In this document: positions 1-5,675 of the stretch, piece after piece | How the letters are laid out: the number at the start of each line of letters is the position of its first letter | Position numbering within the stretch: the stretch's first letter is position 1 | DNA from: Ignavibacteriales bacterium | Lineage (GTDB): Bacteria > Bacteroidota > Ignavibacteria > Ignavibacteriales > Melioribacteraceae | Length of the DNA stretch: 8,333 nt | NCBI GenBank assembly: GCA_007280825.1 | Contig: QYQI01000145.1 | Span: 1 to 8,333, forward strand | Direction: 5' to 3' | The notes under the pieces: model-generated | The model's input: the letters and a program-made list of their open reading frames with translations, nothing else | Databases searched by the model: none | What the model was told of the DNA's origin: nothing | Translations under genes and position numbers: made by a program

Positions 1-26
1 AAGGGTCAAAGACCCTTCCCTACAAA
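1..26. repeat. Partial palindromic element cut by the window edge
   Basis: Positions 1-7 (AAGGGTC) and 11-17 (GACCCTT) form a perfect 7-bp inverted repeat around a 3-nt loop. The following 18-26 (CCCTACAAA) has no partner inside the window, so its complement may lie just upstream of base 1. The edge TCCCTACAAA (17-26) matches 9 of 10 bases of the right edge of the palindrome at 2475-2498 (TCTCTACAAA), which suggests a dispersed palindromic repeat rather than a simple terminator. No U-tract follows it on the plus strand. Confidence 0.45.
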
Positions 27-141
27 GAAAAGATGATTATTTATTGTCCGACTCATTGAAAGATGTAATGAATAGATTCTGTTAGTATCACAACAAATAT
101 TTTTCCTAATTTTCGTCTATCAATTATTTCCTCTTGAATCT

Positions 142-148
142 AAAAGGT
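142..148 (+). promoter_or_regulatory. Ribosome binding site deciding the pruA start
   Basis: AAAAGGT lies 6 nt upstream of the ATG at 155. It decides against the in-frame TTG at 134, which would add seven residues that run through the ribosome binding site and has no Shine-Dalgarno-like sequence of its own. Confidence 0.6.
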
Positions 149-154
149 ACAAAC

Positions 155-1792
155 ATGGCAAATGCAATATTTAATGTTCAGCTTCCACCAAACGAACCTG
201 TAAAAAATTACGCACCCGGATCACCGGAAAAAGCCGCACTTAAAACAAAGCTTGATGAAATGGCTAAACAAACAATTGATATCCCAATTATTATCGGCGG
301 TAAAGAAATTAGAACAGGTGATACCGATAATTGTGTAATGCCTCATGACCATAAACATATTCTTGGTAAATATCATAAAGTAGGCACGAAAGAAGTTAAT
401 GATGCTATTGCCTCCTCAATGAAAGCACATAAAGATTGGTCACGAATGGATTGGCAAGATAGAGTTTCCGTTTTTCTCAAAGCTGCAGATCTTTTAAGTC
501 AAACTGAGTGGAGATATATTCTCAATGCGGCAACAATGTTAGGACAAAGCAAAAATCCATTTCAAGCAGAGATTGATGCAGCCGCGGAGCTGGTTGATTT
601 CTTCCGCTTCAATGCTTATTACGCAATGAAGATATATCAAGAACAGCCGCTTCATTCACCGATTGGAATGTGGAATAGAATGGAGTACCGTCCGCTCGAA
701 GGATTTATTTTTGCCGTAGCGCCGTTCAACTTTACATCCATCTGCGGAAATTTACCAACAGCTCCTGCTCTAATGGGAAATGTTGCAATATTAAAACCGG
801 CATCAAGCGCAGTTTATTCCGCTTACTGGATAATGAAATTATTGGAAGCTGCAGGATTGCCTGAAGGTGTAATAAATTTTGTTCCCGGCGCGGGTTCTAA
901 AGTTGGAAATCCTGTAATGGATTCAGAACATTTTGCAGGAATTCATTTTACCGGAAGTACTTCTGTATTTCAAGGTATGTGGAAAACAGTTTCGAACAAT
1001 TTACCTAAGTATAAATCTTATCCAAGAATAGTTGGTGAGACAGGCGGAAAAAATTTTATTTTTGCTCACCAAAGTGCAGATGTTAAAGCTCTCGGCACTG
1101 CAATGATTCGCAGTGCTTTTGAATATCAAGGACAAAAGTGTTCCGCTGCTTCACGCGCTTATATTCCGAAATCAATCTGGCCTGAACTAAAAGATTTTAT
1201 TGTTAATGAATTAAAAACTGTTAAGATGGGTGATCCGCGCGACTTTTCTAATTTTATGAATGCCGTAATTGATAAGGGTGCCTTCGATACAATTACTGGG
1301 TACATAGATTATGCAAAGAAATCGAACGAAGCTAAAATTATCTCCGGCGGAAATTACGACAGCACTAAAGGTTATTTCATAGAACCAACCGTTATCGAAA
1401 CAACAAATCCAAAATTCAAATCAATGGAAGAAGAAATTTTTGGCCCTGTGCTTACACTTTACGTTTACGATGACAGCAAATACGAAGAGACTCTTAACAT
1501 ATGCGATCAAACTTCTCCTTATTCACTAACCGGGGCTGTCTTCGCACAAGACAGATATGCAGTAGAACTTGCAAATAAAATTTTGGTGAATGCCGCCGGT
1601 AATTTTTATATCAACGATAAACCGACGGGCGCAGTTGTAGGTCAGCAGCCGTTCGGCGGTGCGCGTGCAAGCGGAACTAATGATAAAGCAGGAAGTTATT
1701 TGAATCTTCTCCGTTGGGTTTCTGCGCGTACCATTAAAGAAAATTTTATTCCGCCTCATGATTACCGTTATCCGTTCATGTCGGAAAAGTAA
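155..1792 (+). CDS. pruA: L-glutamate gamma-semialdehyde dehydrogenase (1-pyrroline-5-carboxylate dehydrogenase)
   Basis: Cytosolic enzyme that oxidises glutamate-5-semialdehyde (open form of P5C) to glutamate with NAD+, the second step of proline degradation and a step in ornithine/arginine breakdown. The 545-residue protein has the full aldehyde dehydrogenase fold. Visible are the oxyanion Asn192 in PFNF (190-193), the NAD-binding FTGS turn (265-268), the general-base Glu295 in GETGGKN, the nucleophile Cys329 in GQKCSAASR, the EEIFGP cofactor motif (about 426-431) and the QQPFGGARASGTND signature (497-510). By recall the sequence resembles the human mitochondrial ALDH4A1 along its whole length, so it is the long stand-alone type rather than the dehydrogenase half of a PutA fusion. 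No proline dehydrogenase gene is nearby. The ATG at 155 is preferred over an in-frame TTG at 134 because of the AAAAGGT site at 142-148. No convincing promoter is seen in 27-141. A terminator follows directly. Confidence 0.96.
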   Translation: MANAIFNVQLPPNEPVKNYAPGSPEKAALKTKLDEMAKQTIDIPIIIGGKEIRTGDTDNCVMPHDHKHILGKYHKVGTKEVNDAIASSMKAHKDWSRMDWQDRVSVFLKAADLLSQTEWRYILNAATMLGQSKNPFQAEIDAAAELVDFFRFNAYYAMKIYQEQPLHSPIGMWNRMEYRPLEGFIFAVAPFNFTSICGNLPTAPALMGNVAILKPASSAVYSAYWIMKLLEAAGLPEGVINFVPGAGSKVGNPVMDSEHFAGIHFTGSTSVFQGMWKTVSNNLPKYKSYPRIVGETGGKNFIFAHQSADVKALGTAMIRSAFEYQGQKCSAASRAYIPKSIWPELKDFIVNELKTVKMGDPRDFSNFMNAVIDKGAFDTITGYIDYAKKSNEAKIISGGNYDSTKGYFIEPTVIETTNPKFKSMEEEIFGPVLTLYVYDDSKYEETLNICDQTSPYSLTGAVFAQDRYAVELANKILVNAAGNFYINDKPTGAVVGQQPFGGARASGTNDKAGSYLNLLRWVSARTIKENFIPPHDYRYPFMSEK

Positions 1793-1801
1793 ATTTCACT
1801 T

Positions 1802-1826
1802 AACCTCGCTAAATGCGGGGTTTTTT
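1802..1826 (+). terminator. Rho-independent terminator of pruA
   Basis: CCTCGC (1804-1809) pairs with GCGGGG (1815-1820), one G-U pair included, around the loop TAAAT. The stem can be extended by A1802-A1803 with the T-run. TTTTTT (1821-1826) follows, starting 10 nt after the pruA stop. Confidence 0.85.
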
Positions 1827-1845
1827 ATTTATTTCATTTTTTTAC

Positions 1846-1874
1846 TTGCAATAAATCCTTTGAAACCGTAAGAT
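1846..1874 (+). promoter_or_regulatory. Candidate sigma70-type promoter for the CBS gene
   Basis: TTGCAA (1846-1851) and TAAGAT (1869-1874) are separated by 17 bp, each matching 4 of 6 consensus bases. Position fits: it lies after the pruA terminator and about 40 bp before the CBS start. The match is modest, so this is a candidate only. Confidence 0.35.
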
Positions 1875-1913
1875 ACTCTGGAAGACTATGAAAGTTTTCC
1901 AATGGAGGCATAA

Positions 1914-2342
1914 ATGAAATCATTAAAAGAAATTTTGATCTCGCAAACCATTTTAACCGTTAAAACGGGAACAAGTATTTATGATGTTACTTGTTTTATG
2001 GCAAAGCATAATATCGGACTTGTTCCGGTATTAGGAGAGGATGGAAAACTTTTAGGTGTTTTTTCAGAACGTGATTTAGTCCGCCGTGTAATTGCGCAAG
2101 GATTAGATTTGAAAAAAACAAGTGTTGATGACGTGATGACAAAGGATCTATTAGTTGCAGAGATCAGCCAGACCCACGAACAATGCTTAAAAAAAATGAA
2201 AGATAAAGGCACTCGTCACATTTTAATTGTTGATAAAGAAAAGTTAGCCGGAATTTTATCTATTAAAGATCTTTTGGAGGTTGATATAAAAGATCACAAA
2301 GAAACTATTGAAGTTCTTCAAAATTATATTTACGCCAGATAA
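1914..2342 (+). CDS. Stand-alone tandem CBS-domain (Bateman module) protein
   Basis: A 142-residue soluble protein made of little more than two CBS repeats: about residues 8-60 and 70-126, ending in a short helix. Each repeat finishes with the ribose/phosphate-binding signature of CBS pairs, G48-V-F-S51-E-R-D54 and G113-I-L-S116-I-K-D119. Both S-x-x-D motifs are intact, so binding of an adenosyl ligand (AMP, ADP, ATP or SAM) is plausible; which one cannot be read from sequence. No enzyme or channel domain is attached, so it would act as a sensor on a partner protein or be a stand-alone nucleotide binder. The start is secure: GGAGG at 1904-1908, 5 nt before the ATG. It follows the pruA terminator by about 90 nt and seems to be its own transcription unit, so a link with proline metabolism is not supported. 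The cellular partner is unknown. Confidence 0.9.
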   Translation: MKSLKEILISQTILTVKTGTSIYDVTCFMAKHNIGLVPVLGEDGKLLGVFSERDLVRRVIAQGLDLKKTSVDDVMTKDLLVAEISQTHEQCLKKMKDKGTRHILIVDKEKLAGILSIKDLLEVDIKDHKETIEVLQNYIYAR

Positions 2343-2474
2343 ATTTAGTTGTAATTTTTTTTCTTCCCCCTTTTACGTATTTCATCTCTAAGATGATTAA
2401 TTTTCAATTGGAATTTCAATCAATATAGAAGAGAAGCTTTCTATAGAAATACTTTTTGACTATTATCATAACAG
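2343..2474. other. Intergenic stretch with pyrimidine tract and small palindrome
   Basis: This AT-rich gap holds a pure 20-nt pyrimidine tract on the plus strand (2355-2374: T8, C, TT, C5, T4) and a perfect 12-bp palindrome TTTCTATAGAAA (2438-2449). A TTGACT hexamer (2456-2461) resembles a -35 box, but no good -10 hexamer lies 16-18 bp beyond it. TATTAT (2461-2466) could alternatively be a -10 with a poor -35. No strong terminator hairpin is seen after the CBS gene: only a weak AAATT/AATTT pairing (2341-2357) before the T-run. Confidence 0.35.
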
Positions 2475-2498
2475 AGAGAGACGATATATCGTGTCTCT
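2475..2498. repeat. 24-bp imperfect palindrome, probable dispersed palindromic repeat
   Basis: The centre CGATATATCG (2482-2491) is a perfect palindrome. Arms continue outward as AGAGAGA / TGTCTCT with a single G-G mismatch (2480 against 2493), giving 11 matched pairs of 12. The right side runs on as CTACAAAA, the kind of edge typical of small dispersed palindromes of the GTAGAGAC...GTCTCTAC type. The left side does not mirror that extension, so this copy may be degenerate. It ends 18 nt before the DUF2721 start and would sit in its 5' leader or overlap its promoter. It could instead be an operator. Confidence 0.5.
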
Positions 2499-2516
2499 AC
2501 AAAAACGAGAAACATC

Positions 2517-3008
2517 ATGGATCCATTCAGAGAGTTAACTCTTAACGCATTGCAAATAATTCAACTTATGGTTGCACCTGCTGTAATGATAAGTGCTTGC
2601 GGTTTATTATTGCTTGGCATTAATAACAAATATTCTTTAGTCGCTAACAGAATTAGATTACTGAATGAGGAAAAAAGAAGATTGCTCAGTAAGATCGCAG
2701 ATGGCAAGCATTCAACGGATGACAACATTAGAGTAGAAAGTGCTGCTGTTCAAATTAACGCTTTGGTGTACAGAGCAAAATTAGTTAGAAATGCTGTTTT
2801 GTGTTACACAACTTCAGTTGCATTATTTGTTTTAACTTCATTACTGCTCGGAGTTTCTTCTTTCCTTTCGATAGGCAAATTAAATTATTTCATTACCACC
2901 ACATTTTTGCTGGGAATGTTGTTTGTCCTTGTAGGAGTTGTATTTGCCGGATTCGAAACAAAAAAAGGATATGATATTATTTCGTACGAAGTAAAATCGC
3001 ATGAGTAG
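2517..3008 (+). CDS. DUF2721 family integral membrane protein
   Basis: A 163-residue inner-membrane protein of unknown function, assigned by the characteristic segment AVMISACGLLLLGINNKYS (22-40) followed by the basic helix VANRIRLLNEEKRRLL (42-57), a pattern I associate with DUF2721. Hydrophobic segments lie at about 13-35, 91-115 and 124-147, giving three membrane helices with a charged, probably cytoplasmic coiled stretch (about 41-90) between the first and second. There is no clear Shine-Dalgarno before the ATG; the nearest upstream feature is the palindrome at 2475-2498. The last 8 nt overlap aat (ATGAGTAG at 3001-3008), so the two are probably translated in a coupled way. No catalytic residues can be pointed out, and a role in the N-degron pathway is not shown by this arrangement alone. 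Confidence 0.8.
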   Translation: MDPFRELTLNALQIIQLMVAPAVMISACGLLLLGINNKYSLVANRIRLLNEEKRRLLSKIADGKHSTDDNIRVESAAVQINALVYRAKLVRNAVLCYTTSVALFVLTSLLLGVSSFLSIGKLNYFITTTFLLGMLFVLVGVVFAGFETKKGYDIISYEVKSHE

Positions 3009-3603
3009 AGAAAAAAAATTCCCGAAGGTTGATCTGCTTAAACCGGAGAATATGATTTTAATGTATGCGCGCGGTGCTTTTCCTATGGCAGATGAAACCG
3101 ACAGTATAAATTGGTACATGCCGGAGACACGCACTATAATTCCAATAAATGATTTCAATCTTCCCCGCTCGTTAAAAAAATTTTTAGAAAAAATCGATTT
3201 TGAATTCCGTTATGACTCAAATACAATCGGAGTAATTAAAAAATGCGCTGATCGTGAATCAACATGGATTTCAAAAGAATTGATCGAAGCATATCGGGGT
3301 TTGCAGAAACTCGGTAATCTTCATTCTGTAGAAGTTTATCAAAAAAATATTTTAATAGGTGGTTTATATGGTGTTACTTATAAAGGAGCGTTCTTTGGCG
3401 AATCAATGTTTTCAAAAATTCTGCAATCTTCCAAATGTGCACTTGTAAAATTATTAGAAAGACTTCGTGAAAAAGGATTTACACTGCTCGATGTTCAATA
3501 TCAAACAGATCATTTGAAGATGTTTGGGGCAAAAGAAATTTCATCCCAAGAGTTTGCAGAATTGTTATTAAAATCATACCAAAAAGATATTAGCTTTATT
3601 TAA
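3001..3603 (+). CDS. aat: Leucyl/phenylalanyl-tRNA--protein transferase
   Basis: Cytosolic enzyme that transfers Leu or Phe from its tRNA to proteins with N-terminal Arg or Lys, making N-degrons for ClpS and the ClpAP-type protease. At 200 residues it is shorter than the E. coli protein (234), mostly at the N-terminus. Family blocks seen in order: MYARGAFPMADE (21-32), INWYMPETRTIIP (36-48), the THW-like TWI (88-90), HSVEVY (108-113), GGLYGV (120-125), FFGESMFS (131-138), and LLDVQYQTDHL (162-172). Glu134, Asp164 and Gln166 correspond, at a constant offset of 22, to E. coli Glu156, Asp186 and Gln188, which I recall as active-site residues. The start codon lies inside the end of the DUF2721 gene (8-nt overlap) with no strong site of its own, suggesting translational coupling. 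No clpS or clpA gene is present in this window. Confidence 0.95.
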   Translation: MSREKKFPKVDLLKPENMILMYARGAFPMADETDSINWYMPETRTIIPINDFNLPRSLKKFLEKIDFEFRYDSNTIGVIKKCADRESTWISKELIEAYRGLQKLGNLHSVEVYQKNILIGGLYGVTYKGAFFGESMFSKILQSSKCALVKLLERLREKGFTLLDVQYQTDHLKMFGAKEISSQEFAELLLKSYQKDISFI

Positions 3604-3693
3604 AAAACTCAATTAAATCAGCCTAAAGATTTTTTGTATATTTACATATAAAATCAACAGAAAGTTTAATTAAAGCTGGCAAATAGGTTAAGT

Positions 3694-4377
3694 ATGAAAA
3701 AATATTTAACTGTGATTATGTTTTTATTTTTCGCGTCCATAACAATGGCGCAGACGGTTGGCGGAAGTTTTATGCTTGGTTATCCGCAAGGTGAATTCAG
3801 AAAAAATGTTGACCAAATGGGATTTGGATTTCAAATTCAAGGAACACTTTGGGAACCGACACATGAAAGACCTTTTACGATTGGACTTGATGGAGGATAT
3901 TTAGTTTATGGACACACGAGCGATCGTAGAGAATGGCCCGGGTTTCCCGGTGTATATCTGAATTTAACCAGAACAAATAGCATGGCAAATCTACATTTGA
4001 TGTTTCAAGTAAGTCCATTCTTTGGTACCGTACGCCCTTATTTCGAAGGTTTATTTGGCGGTGCAATTATCTGGACATCATCAGAAGTGAAAAACGAAAA
4101 TGGAAATTGGCAAATTGCTTCAACGACAAATTATAATGATTTTACTTGGAACTACGGCGGTGGTTGCGGTATTCTTTTCAAGTTGACAGATAATCTAGAA
4201 AAGATAAGCGCTTTATATCTTGACATAAAAGCTCGTTACTTATTCGGAACAGAAGCAAGTTATTTAACCGAACAAAGTATTACAGTATTTAATGGCCAAA
4301 CAATTTATAATGCAAAAAAATCTACAACGGATTTTTTCACAATTCACGTTGGTGTTGTTGCTTATTTCAATCCATAA
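3694..4377 (+). CDS. Secreted beta-barrel protein, probable outer membrane, function unknown
   Basis: A 227-residue protein with a Sec signal peptide: MKK start, hydrophobic core about 4-17, probable cleavage after Ala19 (TMA-Q). The mature part is rich in glycine and aromatic residues in alternating patterns (for example GFGFQIQGTLW 43-53, FTIGLDGGYLVYG 61-73, VRPYFEGLFGGAIIW 113-127, FFTIHVGVVAYF 214-225). This resembles small outer-membrane beta-barrels of about eight strands. It is a family assignment by fold only; no enzymatic motif is visible. It sits 90 nt after aat and only 29 nt before fbaB, with no terminator on either side, so it may be cotranscribed with fbaB. Translation signals are weak (AGGTTAAGT before the ATG). 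The 3604-3693 gap is very AT-rich, but I could not pick a convincing promoter in it. Confidence 0.75.
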   Translation: MKKYLTVIMFLFFASITMAQTVGGSFMLGYPQGEFRKNVDQMGFGFQIQGTLWEPTHERPFTIGLDGGYLVYGHTSDRREWPGFPGVYLNLTRTNSMANLHLMFQVSPFFGTVRPYFEGLFGGAIIWTSSEVKNENGNWQIASTTNYNDFTWNYGGGCGILFKLTDNLEKISALYLDIKARYLFGTEASYLTEQSITVFNGQTIYNAKKSTTDFFTIHVGVVAYFNP

Positions 4378-4406
4378 AAAATTTCAAGAAAATAAATGAG
4401 GATAAA

Positions 4407-5468
4407 ATGATTAAAAAGATCAAAGAATATTTAGGAAGTGATGCTGATTCGTTTCTCAACTACAAAGCAAAATTTCCGAAAGAAAAATTACATCTGCCGG
4501 GTCCCGATTTTGTTGACAGAATCTTTTTCCCTTCGGATAGAAATAATAATGTTTTAAAAAATCTTCAATGGATGTATAGCACCGGACGATTGAGCGGTAC
4601 CGGTTATTTATCAATTCTTCCGGTAGATCAAGGTATTGAACATTCAGCAGGAGCTTCATTTGCTAAAAATCCGGATTACTTCGATCCGGAAAACATTGTT
4701 AAGCTGGCAATTGAAGGCGGGTGTAATGCTGTTGCATCAACTCTTGGTGTGCTTGGAATGACGGCAAGAAAATATGCACACAAAATTCCTTTCATTGTAA
4801 AAATAAATCACAATGAACTTCTTACATTTCCAAATAAGTTTGATCAGATTATGTTTGCCGGAGTTGAACAAGCTTACGATATGGGAGCGGCGGCAGTCGG
4901 TGCTACAATTTATTTTGGTTCTGATGAAAGCGGTCGTCAAATCGTAGATGTCAGCGAAGCATTCCAATACGCACATGAACTTGGAATGGCAACAATTCTT
5001 TGGTGTTATTTGAGAAATCCTCAATTCAAAAAAGATAAAGACTATCATGTTTCTGCGGATTTGACCGGACAGGCAAATCATCTTGGTGTAACAATCGAAG
5101 CTGATATTATTAAACAAAAACTTCCGGAAAACAACGGAGGATACACTGCGCTTAATATGGGAAATTCTTCTTACGGAAAAATTGATAAACGTGTTTACTC
5201 GGAACTTACAACCGAAAATCCGATTGATCTAACACGTTATCAAGTGATGAACAACTACATGGGTCGTGCAGGCTTAATAAACAGCGGCGGTGCAAGCGGA
5301 GAAAACGATTTTGCTGAAGCGACAAAAACTGCTGTAATTAATAAACGTGCCGGCGGAATGGGATTGATCTCAGGACGTAAAGCTTTTCAACGCCCTCTTG
5401 CAGAAGGAATAAAACTTCTTAACACAATTCAGGATGTATATTTGTGTAAAGATGTTACTATAGCTTAA
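4407..5468 (+). CDS. fbaB: Class I fructose-bisphosphate aldolase, FbaB/DhnA type
   Basis: Cleaves fructose-1,6-bisphosphate to dihydroxyacetone phosphate and glyceraldehyde-3-phosphate, or runs in reverse in gluconeogenesis, through a Schiff-base lysine without metal. The 353 residues match E. coli FbaB (about 350) in length and in long blocks: GTGYLSILPVDQGIEHS (64-80), KINHNELL (132-139), GATIYFGSDES (165-175), YHVSADLTGQANHL (213-226), GRAGLINSGGASG (286-298, phosphate loop) and NKRAGGMGLISGRKAF (312-327). The Schiff-base lysine should be Lys236 in ADIIKQK; Lys238 is the near alternative. The start is supported by TGAGGA (4397-4402), 4 nt before the ATG. It lies 29 nt behind the beta-barrel gene, whose transcript it may share, and is closed by a strong terminator. 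A 17-nt palindrome (5459-5475) overlaps its last two codons and stop. Confidence 0.96.
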   Translation: MIKKIKEYLGSDADSFLNYKAKFPKEKLHLPGPDFVDRIFFPSDRNNNVLKNLQWMYSTGRLSGTGYLSILPVDQGIEHSAGASFAKNPDYFDPENIVKLAIEGGCNAVASTLGVLGMTARKYAHKIPFIVKINHNELLTFPNKFDQIMFAGVEQAYDMGAAAVGATIYFGSDESGRQIVDVSEAFQYAHELGMATILWCYLRNPQFKKDKDYHVSADLTGQANHLGVTIEADIIKQKLPENNGGYTALNMGNSSYGKIDKRVYSELTTENPIDLTRYQVMNNYMGRAGLINSGGASGENDFAEATKTAVINKRAGGMGLISGRKAFQRPLAEGIKLLNTIQDVYLCKDVTIA

Positions 5469-5491
5469 AGCTATAAAAATAAATTTCAATC

Positions 5492-5518
5492 AGCCTCGAA
5501 TTTTTTTCGGGGCTTTTT
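5492..5518 (+). terminator. Rho-independent terminator of fbaB
   Basis: AGCCTCGA (5492-5499) pairs with TCGGGGCT (5507-5514), with one T-G pair, around a 7-nt loop that is nearly all T. TTTTT (5514-5518) and a further T-rich stretch follow. It begins 23 nt after the fbaB stop. Confidence 0.85.
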
Positions 5519-5538
5519 GTTTTATTCAATAAAACATC

Positions 5539-5567
5539 TTGCCAATTTCAATTTAATAATTTATAAT
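5539..5567 (+). promoter_or_regulatory. Strong sigma70-type promoter for the methyltransferase gene
   Basis: TTGCCA (5539-5544, 5 of 6 to TTGACA), a 17-bp spacer, then a perfect TATAAT (5562-5567). Transcription should start near 5574, leaving a leader of about 98 nt before the methyltransferase ATG. TAAGTTTG (5567-5574) also fits the Bacteroidetes -7 pattern TAnnTTTG, but no well-spaced upstream TTTG accompanies it. Confidence 0.65.
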
Positions 5568-5609
5568 AAGTTTGTAATCAACCTCTTTTATACAAGAAAA
5601 GAAAAATTT

Positions 5610-5675
5610 GTGAAGACGGAAAAGTTCTACGACCAAAAAGTTAGAGTATTAAAAAGAATAAAAGTTATAATATGA
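5610..5675 (+). CDS. Possible 21-codon leader ORF coupled to the methyltransferase
   Basis: A GTG start at 5610 opens a 21-codon reading frame, strongly basic (seven Lys or Arg), that ends with TGA at 5673-5675. This stop overlaps the methyltransferase start as ATGA (5672-5675), the classic arrangement for translational coupling. It lies wholly within the predicted leader of the 5539-5567 promoter. Upstream of the GTG there is only a purine-rich stretch (AAGAAAAGAAAAA), not a clear Shine-Dalgarno. The methyltransferase itself has no good ribosome binding site, which a coupled leader would explain. It may be chance. Confidence 0.22.
   Translation: MKTEKFYDQKVRVLKRIKVII

Noticed and set aside
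134..154. In-frame TTG start extending pruA by seven residues
   Set aside because: The AAAAGGT ribosome site lies inside this extension and is correctly spaced for the ATG at 155; the TTG has no site of its own.
2880..3158. 92-codon minus-strand open frame across the DUF2721-aat junction
   Set aside because: It lies opposite two supported genes and shows no family features or translation signals.
3620..3660. AT-rich promoter-like sequence (TTTTTTGTATATTTACATATAAAAT) before the barrel gene
   Set aside because: Several TATA-like hexamers can be drawn, but none has a -35 partner at 16-18 bp, nor a proper TTTG/TAnnTTTG pair.
4737..5117. 126-codon open frame on the minus strand inside fbaB
   Set aside because: It is antisense to a well-conserved aldolase, has Cys/Phe/Ile-rich composition typical of a shadow frame, and has no ribosome site or promoter of its own.
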